DNA from: Sedimentibacter sp. zth1
GTDB lineage: Bacteria; Bacillota; Clostridia; Tissierellales; Sedimentibacteraceae
DNA length: 64,000 nt
Direction: 5' to 3'
Assembly (NCBI RefSeq): GCF_017352195.1
Contig: NZ_CP071445.1
Coordinates: 496,001 to 560,000, forward strand
A program made the position numbers and the translations under genes. Every line of letters starts with the position of its first letter. Position 1 is the stretch's first letter. This document shows, in pieces, positions 19,652 through 27,257 of this stretch. The notes beneath the pieces were generated by a model. That model searched no databases and had not been told where the DNA came from. It worked only from the letters and a program-made list of their open reading frames with translations.

Positions 19652-20275
19652 ATGGATAGTATTATTTTTGATTTAGACGGAACTCTATGGGATAGTAGAG
19701 AAGCAATTAGTAAATGTTGGACTGAATTACTTAGTAGTTATGATGTTAGAAAAAAAGTTATTACAGTAGAGGATATGACTTCTGTAATGGGGTTGCTGTT
19801 ACCTGAAATAGGTGATGTTTTTTTTGAAGATTTAGAAAAGGATAAAAGAGACACTTTAATCAATGAATGTTGCAATGCAGAGCAAAAATATTTACATGAT
19901 AATGGAGCAAAATTGTTTGATAAACTTGAAGAAACATTAGAAATTCTTTCAAAAAAATATAAACTGTTTATAGTTAGCAATTGCCAAGATGGTTATATCG
20001 AGACTTTTTTACACGCTCACAATTTAGGTAAATATTTTCTAGACTATGAATGTCCAGGAAGAAGTGGATTGAAAAAAGCTGGAAATAATAAACTGATAGT
20101 AAAAAGAAATAATCTTAAATCTCCAATTTATGTAGGTGATACGCAATGGGATTTAAATAGTGCTAAAGAAGCAGGTATGCCTTTTGTCTATGCAAGATAT
20201 GGCTTTGGAAAAGATGTACAAGGTTATGATTATGTAATTGAAAAATTTGATGATTTAATAAATTTATTTATATAA
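19652..20275 (+). CDS. HAD-superfamily hydrolase, phosphoglycolate phosphatase-like
   Basis: This is a 207-residue HAD phosphatase. The nucleophile motif is FDLDGT, with D7 and D9. SNC near residue 109 fits motif II, and GDTQWDLNSAKEAG gives the C-terminal acidic pair that binds magnesium. The helical cap inserted after motif I resembles the Gph/PGPase group, but the substrate is not predictable. AGGAG precedes the ATG 14 nt after rmuC. Confidence 0.88.
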   Translation: MDSIIFDLDGTLWDSREAISKCWTELLSSYDVRKKVITVEDMTSVMGLLLPEIGDVFFEDLEKDKRDTLINECCNAEQKYLHDNGAKLFDKLEETLEILSKKYKLFIVSNCQDGYIETFLHAHNLGKYFLDYECPGRSGLKKAGNNKLIVKRNNLKSPIYVGDTQWDLNSAKEAGMPFVYARYGFGKDVQGYDYVIEKFDDLINLFI

Positions 20276-20287
20276 AGGTGGTATAAA

Positions 20288-20731
20288 ATGAATGTATTGA
20301 TTAGTGCGTGTTTGATAGGTGTAAATTGTAAATATAATGGTAAAAATAATTTAATTGATAAATTGGATAAGCTGATGAGTGTCTGTACACTTATCCCGGC
20401 TTGTCCAGAACAACTAGGAGGGCTAAAAACGCCTAGAAATCCAGCTGAAATAGTAGAAGGGCATGTTAGGTCTAACGATGGAATTGACGTTACTTATGAG
20501 TACAATAAGGGAGCTGAAGAGGCTTTGAAATTAGCAAAATTATATAATTGTAAAATTGCTATATTAAAAGAGAAAAGTCCTTCATGTGGCTATGGTAAAA
20601 TATATGATGGTACATTTAGTCATACTTCTATTAACGGTAATGGTGTCGCAGCAAATTTGTTTATACAAAATGGAATTAAAGTATACGGAGAAAGTGAAAT
20701 AGATAAATTTCTTTGTGAATTAGAAATTTAA
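20288..20731 (+). CDS. DUF523-family protein
   Basis: This 147-residue protein starts VLISACLIGVNCKYNG and contains PACPEQLGGLKTPR and KEKSPSCGYGKIYDG, the cysteine-rich signatures of DUF523. The conserved cysteines suggest a metal or cluster site, but no function is established for this family. It is 12 nt after the HAD gene with AAAGGTGG upstream, so it is probably co-transcribed. Confidence 0.9.
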   Translation: MNVLISACLIGVNCKYNGKNNLIDKLDKLMSVCTLIPACPEQLGGLKTPRNPAEIVEGHVRSNDGIDVTYEYNKGAEEALKLAKLYNCKIAILKEKSPSCGYGKIYDGTFSHTSINGNGVAANLFIQNGIKVYGESEIDKFLCELEI

Positions 20732-20818
20732 GTAAAAATACATACAATTGATTTTCCAGACTGTAGACAAAGAAAAAACAAAAATTATTAAAACAGGAAG
20801 CCAAAAATAATGATTAAG

Positions 20819-20849
20819 AATTAATTATACTATCCTTGTATAATTAATT
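20819..20849. repeat. 12-bp inverted repeat upstream of the nitroreductase gene
   Basis: AATTAATTATAC (20819-20830) pairs perfectly with GTATAATTAATT (20838-20849) across a 7-nt loop. There is no U run, so it could be an operator for the nitroreductase gene or a poor terminator of the DUF523 transcript. The rest of 20732-20897 shows nothing else. Confidence 0.55.
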
Positions 20850-20897
20850 ATATGATGTTAAAAATATATAATAAATTTAAGTTTACATGGAGGAAAA

Positions 20898-21440
20898 ATG
20901 GACGCAAAATTAATGATTACAGGAAGAAGAAGTGTTAGAAAATTCAAAGATGAAATTGTTAGTCATGACACAATTAAGAAAATTGTGAAATTGGCTACTT
21001 ATTCGCCAACTTGGAAAAACTCACAAACTGTTAGATATACAATAGTTGAAGATAAAAAAACATTGAAAAAAATCGCAGATGAAGCGGTATTAGATTTTAA
21101 AGCAAATGGAAACGTAATAAAAGGTGCAGCTGGATTAGCGGTTCTATCAACAGTTACAGGAAGATGTGGCTACGAAAGAGATGGCTCATTTACAACATCA
21201 AAAGAAGACAGGTGGGAAATGTTTGATGCAGGTGTTACTACACAAACATTTTGTCTAGCAGCTCATGAAGCTGGAATAGGAACCGTAATTATAGGTGTTT
21301 TTGATGAAAGTAAGTTATCAAAAATAATAGAACTACCTGCAGGGCAAACTGTTTCTGTAATAATTGCCTATGGTGCAATAATTGAAAATCCACCAATGCC
21401 AAGAAGAAAAGAGTTGGATGAAGTTTTGAAATTCTTGTAG
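20898..21440 (+). CDS. Nitroreductase-family flavoprotein
   Basis: This is a 180-residue FMN-dependent oxidoreductase-like protein. The N-terminal RRSVRKFKDE and SPTWKNSQTVRY segments bind the FMN phosphate in this family. GIGTVIIGVFDE and a C-terminal PPMPRRKELDEV are also typical. The natural electron acceptor is unknown. The gene has a GGAGG RBS and its own terminator, and appears monocistronic. Confidence 0.88.
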   Translation: MDAKLMITGRRSVRKFKDEIVSHDTIKKIVKLATYSPTWKNSQTVRYTIVEDKKTLKKIADEAVLDFKANGNVIKGAAGLAVLSTVTGRCGYERDGSFTTSKEDRWEMFDAGVTTQTFCLAAHEAGIGTVIIGVFDESKLSKIIELPAGQTVSVIIAYGAIIENPPMPRRKELDEVLKFL

Positions 21441-21500
21441 AAGGTAAAAAATAAAAATAGTTTAATTGATAGTTTATATAAAATGAAATATAGTAAATAA

Positions 21501-21526
21501 AAAAAGCATTCAATCGAATGCTTTTT
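21501..21526. terminator. Bidirectional terminator between nitroreductase and tRNA-Leu
   Basis: An 11-bp perfect stem, AAAAAGCATTC (21501-21511) / GAATGCTTTTT (21516-21526), with a 4-nt loop gives a U tract on both strands. It serves the nitroreductase gene on plus and the tRNA on minus. Confidence 0.88.
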
Positions 21527-21567
21527 AATATATTTATTGGATTTTCAATGCGTTTGTAAATTAAGTA

Positions 21568-21649
21568 TGGTACCGGTGGTGGGATTTGAACCCACATGGT
21601 TTCCCGCACGATTTTGAGTCGTGTACGTCTGCCGTTCCGTCACACCGGC
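21568..21649 (-). tRNA. tRNA-Leu (anticodon CAA, reads UUG)
   Basis: On the minus strand the sequence opens GCCGGTG and closes CACCGGTACCA, giving a 7-bp acceptor stem with a G-U first pair and an encoded CCA end. The anticodon stem CACGA/TCGTG holds loop CTCAAAA, so the anticodon is CAA. A short extra arm (GGGAAACC) and the T arm GTGGG-TTCAAAT-CCCAC are clear. No other tRNA is nearby. Confidence 0.95.
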
Positions 21650-21779
21650 TTAAAAATTATCACTTGCTTATATTAGCATAAAATAAGTATTAATGCAAGA
21701 GCTTTTTTAAAAAAAATTAAAAAAAATTATATAAAAATACTTATTTATCAATGAAAACGTATGCATTGTAAAAAAATAA

Positions 21780-21812
21780 AAAACTGTACTTATTATTTAT
21801 AAATACAGTTTT
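21780..21812. terminator. Terminator after uppP
   Basis: AAAACTGTA (21780-21788) pairs with TACAGTTTT (21804-21812). On the minus strand the hairpin follows the uppP stop codon and runs into TTTATTTTTT, a good Rho-independent terminator. Confidence 0.8.
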
Positions 21813-21817
21813 AAATT

Positions 21818-22669
21818 CTAACTAAAAATACCAAATGCTCCTGTTAACAATACTACAATTGCAAATATCATTCTATAGACTGCAAAAACTTTCATAGGTT
21901 TTTGCTTTAAATAGTTGATAAATCTATTTATTACTAACAATGCTACAATAAATGAAATTACAAATCCTACTGCAAGAGAAATAATTTCTATTGGTAGTAA
22001 AATTGATAACCCACCAATTTTTATTATTTTCAGTAAACTCATTCCAACCATAACAGGTATGGCTAGAAAGAATGAAAATTCAGCAGCTGCAACTGTAGAA
22101 AGTCCTGCAATCCAACCACCAATGATAGTGGAAGCTGAACGTGACATTCCAGGAATGATAGCTAAACATTGGAAAGAACCTATAATCAATGCTTGCTTCA
22201 TTGTAATGTTTAAATTTCTTGTGATATGTTTTTGATTTCTAAATTTATTTTCAGCATACATCATCCATATACCACCAAAAAATAAGGTTATAGCTACGGT
22301 GTATGGCGAAAATAAGTATTTATCAGCTAAATCATTGAATAAAATGCCTAAAACCCCACCAGGTATACAAGCTACACAAATTGTTAGCCAAAATTTAAAG
22401 CCTGATTTTTCATATCCAACTTTTTTGGGGAAAAAGTTAATTAAAGTGTTTTTTATTCTGCCCCAATACAAAACTACAACTGCTAGAATTGCACCTAATT
22501 GTATAACATATGTATACATTTCAACATAACTTGAACTTGTTCCATTATTAAATCTTATTAGGTTTTGAAAGATAATTAAATGTCCTGTTGAAGAGACAGG
22601 TAAAAATTCTGTTATACCTTCAACTATGCCTAGAATAATAGATTTAATAATAAATAATATACTTTCCAT
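21818..22669 (-). CDS. uppP: Undecaprenyl-diphosphatase (BacA/UppP)
   Basis: UppP dephosphorylates undecaprenyl diphosphate so that the lipid carrier can be reused in peptidoglycan synthesis; loss sensitises cells to bacitracin. This is a polytopic membrane protein of 283 residues. It carries both catalytic signatures, EGITEFLPVSSTGH near residue 17 and PGMSRSASTIIGG near residue 170. GGAGG precedes the ATG. It is the last gene of the minus-strand group that includes mnmA and the selenoprotein gene, with its own terminator. Confidence 0.97.
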   Translation of the reverse strand: MESILFIIKSIILGIVEGITEFLPVSSTGHLIIFQNLIRFNNGTSSSYVEMYTYVIQLGAILAVVVLYWGRIKNTLINFFPKKVGYEKSGFKFWLTICVACIPGGVLGILFNDLADKYLFSPYTVAITLFFGGIWMMYAENKFRNQKHITRNLNITMKQALIIGSFQCLAIIPGMSRSASTIIGGWIAGLSTVAAAEFSFFLAIPVMVGMSLLKIIKIGGLSILLPIEIISLAVGFVISFIVALLVINRFINYLKQKPMKVFAVYRMIFAIVVLLTGAFGIFS

Positions 22670-22753
22670 TTTAATTCCTCCAATAAATGAATATATATAT
22701 TATATTTTATTATGTTGAAAAATACAATATGAATTTTATTGTTTGCTTAACTG

Positions 22754-23035
22754 CTAATTCATTGGAATTATCTCAAAATCTTTTTTGAACCAATTTGATA
22801 TATAGTTAATTTTAAGAGTATTAAATGATCCATCTAATTCTTCGGATACAATAATTTTTGTTCCTTCAACGTCGTAAACTTTATCATTTTCATTTTGTTT
22901 CTCCGAAACAACACCAAGTTTGGCGCCACTTCAGCTAAATCCAGTTATTTTTACTTTTACAGGCATATTGTTTTTGTTATAGTTTTCTATTTTTTCTTTT
23001 GCTTCATTAGTTAATATAATATTAATAATAATCAC
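22754..23035 (-). CDS. HesB/IscA-like selenoprotein (in-frame TGA read as selenocysteine)
   Basis: Read through one TGA (22931-22933), this gives a continuous 93-residue product with Sec at position 35 in KITGFS-Sec-SGAKLGV. The pattern of a beta strand, GF-x-Sec-x-G-x-x-LG, then an acidic loop and GTKIIVSEEL matches the small HesB-like proteins in which selenocysteine is known. The product has no cysteine, so Sec would be its only thiol-type redox residue. Codons after the TGA keep sense and good composition for 58 residues, arguing against decay. Start is uncertain: GTG at 23035 or 23038 gives the longest frame. The sequence AGAAAG-T-GGTGAT there also looks like the RBS, which would place the start at a nearby ATT. 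It lies 87 nt after mnmA and 84 nt before uppP. Confidence 0.8.
22895..22911 (-). promoter_or_regulatory. Candidate bacterial SECIS hairpin
   Basis: On the minus strand TTGTTTC pairs perfectly with GAAACAA around the loop GGA. The loop begins 26 nt after the TGA, inside the coding region. Bacterial SECIS elements are hairpins a short distance after the UGA whose apical loop starts with G, and this fits both requirements. An alternative hairpin GCGCCA/TGGTGT lies closer to the TGA but has no G in its loop. Confidence 0.7.
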
Positions 23036-23122
23036 CACTTTCTTTTTACTTGATTTATTGTATAATATAATAATTTGGAAAATATATCTGTGATATTGTT
23101 ACATATACGAAAATATTTAAAA

Positions 23123-24175
23123 CTAAAATGTATCTATAATGCTGCCACCACCAATAACCATATCATCGCTATAAAATACTGCACTTTGTCCAATAGCAGG
23201 TGCACGTTCTGGTTTATTAAATTTAACTAAAACTTTTTCGTTTTTCAAATTATATACAATACAATCTATAAAATATCCCCATTGGCAAACTTTAACTTTA
23301 CAGCTAAATTGTATTTTGTCTTTAAATTCATTATTTATATAGTTTATATTATCTACATATATTTTATTTTTATATATGTCAATTTCTTCATCGGTTAAAA
23401 TTATTTCATTATTTTTAGCATTAATCTTCATAACATAATAGATTTTAGAAGTATTTAAATTAAGACCTCTTTTTTGACCAATCGTATAGTTGAATATTCC
23501 TTTATGGTTACCTAGAAAATTTCCATTTTTATCTACAAAGTTTCCTTCGCAGTTTTTTAAATTTTTTTTGTTCTTTATATAATCAGCTAGGGTAGTGCCA
23601 ATAGTAAAGCATAAATCAGTGCTGTCTTTCTTTTTTGAAACAAGAGGCATTATGGGCAATAACTTTTTTCTTACGTCATCTTTATGTTTAAAAGAATTCA
23701 GAGGAAAAATTATGTGCTTTAGTTTTTCCTGGGTTAAATGATATAGAAGGTAAGACTGGTCTTTTCTTTCAATATTAGATTTCAGAAGATGATAGGTGTT
23801 ATTATTTTCATCGTACTTTATTTTTGCATAATGACCAAATGCAATATAATCAGCTCCGAGGCGTATGCTTTCATCCAATAGTTTTCCATATTTTATTTTA
23901 TTATTGCATATAATACATGGATTTGGAGTACCACCACTTAGGTAAATATCAATAAATTTATCTACAACTTCTCTGGAAAAATCATTAGAGTAATCAACGA
24001 TATAATGTTTTATACCAAGTCTATTAGCAACATATATGGCATCTTCAACAGATTGTCCTTCAAATACCTTCATTGTTATTCCAAACACATTATAGCCTTG
24101 CTGTTTTAATATATAAGCAGAAACTGCACTGTCAACTCCACCACTTAGTGCAACTGCAACTGTTTTAGTATTCAT
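23123..24175 (-). CDS. mnmA: tRNA-specific 2-thiouridylase MnmA
   Basis: MnmA adenylates and thiolates U34 in Lys, Glu and Gln tRNAs. The PP-loop SGGVDSA is at residues 11-17. The two catalytic cysteines are present, in TPNPCIICN (near residue 93) and in KKDSTDLCF. ADYIAFGHYAKI and KDQSYLLYHL are typical, and the C-terminus ends in the family beta-barrel. At 350 residues it is slightly short for the family, with divergent surroundings of the second cysteine, so a paralogue is possible. AAAGGAA precedes the ATG. The HesB-like selenoprotein gene follows at 87 nt on the same strand. Confidence 0.92.
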   Translation of the reverse strand: MNTKTVAVALSGGVDSAVSAYILKQQGYNVFGITMKVFEGQSVEDAIYVANRLGIKHYIVDYSNDFSREVVDKFIDIYLSGGTPNPCIICNNKIKYGKLLDESIRLGADYIAFGHYAKIKYDENNNTYHLLKSNIERKDQSYLLYHLTQEKLKHIIFPLNSFKHKDDVRKKLLPIMPLVSKKKDSTDLCFTIGTTLADYIKNKKNLKNCEGNFVDKNGNFLGNHKGIFNYTIGQKRGLNLNTSKIYYVMKINAKNNEIILTDEEIDIYKNKIYVDNINYINNEFKDKIQFSCKVKVCQWGYFIDCIVYNLKNEKVLVKFNKPERAPAIGQSAVFYSDDMVIGGGSIIDTF

Positions 24176-24238
24176 ATAAATTATTCCTTTAATATTTATT
24201 TCTACTGCATATTATACATGTAAATGGAAAAAATAAAA

Positions 24239-24270
24239 AGAAGTAATTTTTAGAATTAAAAACTACTTCT
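24239..24270 (-). terminator. Terminator after the patatin gene
   Basis: AGAAGTA (24239-24245) pairs with TACTTCT (24264-24270), extended inward by TTTTTA/TAAAAA with one mismatch. On the minus strand it is followed by CTTTTTATTTTTT. It separates the patatin gene from mnmA. Confidence 0.82.
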
Positions 24271-24276
24271 CTAAAC

Positions 24277-25122
24277 TTATTTTATGATATAATTTTTTAT
24301 ATATTGTAATCCGTCTTTGTATCCTAAATTAATCATGTGGGATATTTTTTCTTTGTTAAAGTTAAGCGTTCCACTAAATAGATTACCTAAGTCAAAAGAT
24401 GGTTTGATGAAATATATTGTAGAATTTGGATATCTACTCTTTAGTTTTGCATTTAGCACATTTCTGCATGAAATAGCTATTATGTGTTTGTAATACAAAT
24501 TATTAATAGGGTTGATAGGAAGATTATCCGTTAAACCACCATCTGCATAGTATTTGCCATTTATTTGGACAGGTTGGTAAATTAAAGGTATTGCTGAACT
24601 GGCTAAAAGTATTTTATAAATAGTTTCTTCTGTTTGGTTGTTTATAGGTAAATAAGAGGCTTTACCATATTGTTTATTGTTATACCATGCAGTTGCTATT
24701 TCAATATTACTTGATTTTGAAGTGGTTTTTGTTACATCTGTACAAGTAGCGAATAATTTATTTTTACTATAGGAAAGATTTTTCAATTTAATTGATTTGA
24801 AAAATTTAACTAAACCAACTCTATCTTTTAAATAAGCTTTATCTGGAGGATTAGAAGTTTTAATAGTTCTAAGCATATCCATTATTTCGCTGGTACTTAT
24901 GTTGTCATTAAAAAGAATCCTTCCTATATCATTTTTCCATATATCAATAGCTTCAAAAGTGCTTAATTGCTGTGTTAATACCATATTTAGTGCACCGATT
25001 GAAGTACCTGATATAGCAGTAATTTCATTATAAATTTCATAATGCGATAGTGCATGTAATACACCAATTTGGTACGCACCCTTTGCACCGCCACCCCCTA
25101 ATACTAGACCATAATTTTTTAT
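24277..25122 (-). CDS. Patatin-like phospholipase, apparently started at ATA
   Basis: This is a 281-residue patatin-type serine hydrolase. The oxyanion loop GGGGAKGAYQIG begins at residue 9. The nucleophile S41 lies in the elbow GTSIG, and the catalytic Asp is D194 in YADGGLTDNLP. Between the preceding in-frame stop and the oxyanion loop there is no ATG, GTG or TTG. The only placement that keeps the catalytic parts is ATA at 25122, with a strong GAGGTGAT (25133-25126) 5 nt upstream. The first ATG (24984) would remove the nucleophile. Natural lipid substrates are unknown. It has its own terminator. Confidence 0.88.
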   Translation of the reverse strand: MKNYGLVLGGGGAKGAYQIGVLHALSHYEIYNEITAISGTSIGALNMVLTQQLSTFEAIDIWKNDIGRILFNDNISTSEIMDMLRTIKTSNPPDKAYLKDRVGLVKFFKSIKLKNLSYSKNKLFATCTDVTKTTSKSSNIEIATAWYNNKQYGKASYLPINNQTEETIYKILLASSAIPLIYQPVQINGKYYADGGLTDNLPINPINNLYYKHIIAISCRNVLNAKLKSRYPNSTIYFIKPSFDLGNLFSGTLNFNKEKISHMINLGYKDGLQYIKNYIIK

Positions 25123-25290
25123 ATTATCACCTCTAACATAAGTATATAATTTTATATTATTAATTTATGTTATATTACGATTAGTGTTGAATTAAATTTT
25201 TAAAAATTATTGAAAAGATAAATATTTCTTAATTTACTGTAAAGGTTTAGTGTGTTATAATATATGAATTATAAGTGAGAGGTTTATTTT

Positions 25291-26439
25291 ATGTTTAAAA
25301 AGGAAAATAGATTTATTAAAAAATTTGACTTTTTACTATTGTTGACAACATTTGTGTTAGTATTTTTTGGACTTGTTATAATTAAAAGTTCTACTATGAG
25401 TTATGCTTCAGGTAGTTATAGATATCTAAGAACTCAAACATTAGCATTTGTGCTTGGTTCAATAGTAGTAATAGTGTTACTTCTTATAGATTATGAGATA
25501 TATGGTTATTTTTATATTCCTATATATGTTATTTCAAATATATTGTTAATTGCAGTAATATTGTTTGGACATGGTGCAGCTGAGTGGGGGGCAAGTAACT
25601 GGTTGAAAATTGGACCAATAAGCTTTCAACCATCAGAAATTGCAAAGTTTGGTATTATTATTTCTTTAGCAAAATTCATAGATAAAAATAAAGAAAAAAT
25701 AAATGAACCATTTATATTAATAAAAATTTTGGCTTTTGCATTTTTGCCTGTTGCATTAATTTTATTGCAACCTGACTTAGGAACAGCTTTAGTATTTGTG
25801 TTCTTTATTATTATTATGATTTTCTCGGCAGGATTGAGCTATAAATACATATGGCCATTTGTTTTGCTGGGTATAATACTTTTGATTGCTGGTGTAATAT
25901 TCTTGAATTTCTATGTTGATGATTACATTATTGGTGATAATTATATGCTTGATAGAATAATGATGTTTCTATATCCTGAAATGGATCCTTCGGGGAAAGG
26001 TTATCAAGTTATACAATCTAAAATTGCAATAGGCTCAGGTGAAATGTTTGGTAGAGGTTTGTTTTTAGGTGTACAAAATCAATATGGATTTTTACCAACA
26101 AAGGAAACAGATTTTATCTTTGCAGTTGTATGTGAAGAATTAGGATTTGTAGGTGGAATAGCGCTGATTATGCTATATGCATTGCTTCTGCTCAGACTGA
26201 TAAAAATAGCAAAAACTGCAAAAGACACATTTGGTTCTTTGATAGTTATAGGAATTATGGGAATGTTTTTGTTTCATATATTAGAAAACATAGGTATGAC
26301 TATGGGGTTAATGCCTGTTACTGGAATACCATTACCTTTTGTGAGTTATGGAGGAACATTTATGCTAATGAATATGTTTAGTATTGGTTTGGTTTTGCAG
26401 GTAGGACTCCATAGGGGAAAACAGGATTTATATAATTAA
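25291..26439 (+). CDS. rodA: Peptidoglycan polymerase RodA/FtsW family
   Basis: This is a SEDS-family membrane glycosyltransferase of 382 residues that polymerises lipid II, normally with a class B PBP. There are about ten hydrophobic segments. The family signatures are LQPDLGTALV near residue 158 and TGIPLPFVSYGGT near the C-terminus. The direct neighbours are not mreBCD or a PBP, so assignment to RodA rather than FtsW rests on overall similarity only. GAGAGG precedes the ATG, and a strong terminator follows. Confidence 0.88.
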   Translation: MFKKENRFIKKFDFLLLLTTFVLVFFGLVIIKSSTMSYASGSYRYLRTQTLAFVLGSIVVIVLLLIDYEIYGYFYIPIYVISNILLIAVILFGHGAAEWGASNWLKIGPISFQPSEIAKFGIIISLAKFIDKNKEKINEPFILIKILAFAFLPVALILLQPDLGTALVFVFFIIIMIFSAGLSYKYIWPFVLLGIILLIAGVIFLNFYVDDYIIGDNYMLDRIMMFLYPEMDPSGKGYQVIQSKIAIGSGEMFGRGLFLGVQNQYGFLPTKETDFIFAVVCEELGFVGGIALIMLYALLLLRLIKIAKTAKDTFGSLIVIGIMGMFLFHILENIGMTMGLMPVTGIPLPFVSYGGTFMLMNMFSIGLVLQVGLHRGKQDLYN

Positions 26440-26468
26440 TGTTTCAATAATTTAGCTGTTAGATATAA

Positions 26469-26502
26469 AAAGCGTCTACAAAAAACAAATAGTAGACGCT
26501 TT
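26469..26502 (+). terminator. Terminator after rodA
   Basis: The 11-bp perfect stem AAAGCGTCTAC (26469-26479) / GTAGACGCTTT (26492-26502) is followed by CTTTATG. A second smaller palindrome (TATTCTCTA/TAGAGAATA, 26524-26544) lies between it and the convergent rhodanese gene. Confidence 0.85.
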
Positions 26503-26553
26503 CTTTATGTTATTTAAATTGTATATTCTCTAAACTAGAGAATAAATTTAAAC

Positions 26554-26940
26554 TCATGTAGAGCATGTTGCTTTAATTGGCATAGAATTTTTCATCCAAC
26601 CGTTATTCATTCCACCCATAAGAGAACAAGCATCATATCCTAAAGTTTTAAGTACACCAACAACTTGACCTGCAGTTTGTCCACTATAACAAATTACAAC
26701 TATTTTCTTATCAATTGGTAATATATCTTCTTCGATAAAATCAAATACTTCGCTCCAATCACAATGAATTGAACCTTCAATATGGTTTTTAGCAAAATCT
26801 TCTTTTTTTCTAATATCAAGCAAAAACATATCTTCTTTTGCTTCAATAAATTTGTATAAATTTTGACAATCAATTAGATTATTGCATCCATTTTTTACAT
26901 CTGAAAAATATTTTTTAACTGTATCTTGTTTAATAACCAT
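26554..26940 (-). CDS. Rhodanese-domain protein
   Basis: This is a single-domain rhodanese of 128 residues, with an N-terminal tail of about 30 residues. The active-site loop is CYSGQT, with catalytic C84. LLDIRKKEDFAKNHIEGSIH is the usual first half of the fold. It probably carries persulfide sulfur; donor and acceptor are not shown by context. GGAGG precedes the ATG. It converges with rodA and diverges from the lipoprotein gene. Confidence 0.9.
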   Translation of the reverse strand: MVIKQDTVKKYFSDVKNGCNNLIDCQNLYKFIEAKEDMFLLDIRKKEDFAKNHIEGSIHCDWSEVFDFIEEDILPIDKKIVVICYSGQTAGQVVGVLKTLGYDACSLMGGMNNGWMKNSMPIKATCST

Positions 26941-27180
26941 AAAATCCTCCTAAAATTTGTAATGTTTTGTCATTATTATAACACATAATGTAACAAAATA
27001 GAATAGATATTGTGAATTTTTTATTTTACTTTTACAATAGATATCAAATTATCTAATAATTTCAATATTTGTTGAATTTTCTACTGCGATCAGCGTGACA
27101 GATAGTTACTTCCAGGAAAACAATTATATAATATAAAAATAAATATTATAAGTATTTTAAATTTTAAATAGTAAATTATA

Positions 27181-27209
27181 TTTACTTTTTAAATGGTGAG
27201 TGCTATAAT
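27181..27209 (+). promoter_or_regulatory. Sigma-A-type promoter of the gluzincin lipoprotein gene
   Basis: TTTACT (27181-27186), a 17-nt spacer and TATAAT (27204-27209) sit 49 nt before the start codon. The rest of the gene-free stretch 26941-27257 shows only AT-rich sequence and no coding frame. Confidence 0.75.
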
Positions 27210-27257
27210 AAAATATATAGTAAAAATAACATATAATGTATATTATAGGAGGGCGTT

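Noticed and set aside
21289-21609. Open frame on the minus strand overlapping the nitroreductase gene and tRNA-Leu
   Set aside because: It overlaps a well-supported gene and a tRNA on the opposite side, has no RBS and no recognisable protein features.
22754-23035. Pseudogene interpretation of the HesB-like frame with one TGA
   Set aside because: There is a single interruption, the reading frame is kept on both sides, the TGA falls exactly at the position where the family carries Sec, and a SECIS-like hairpin follows. Decay would normally add frameshifts.
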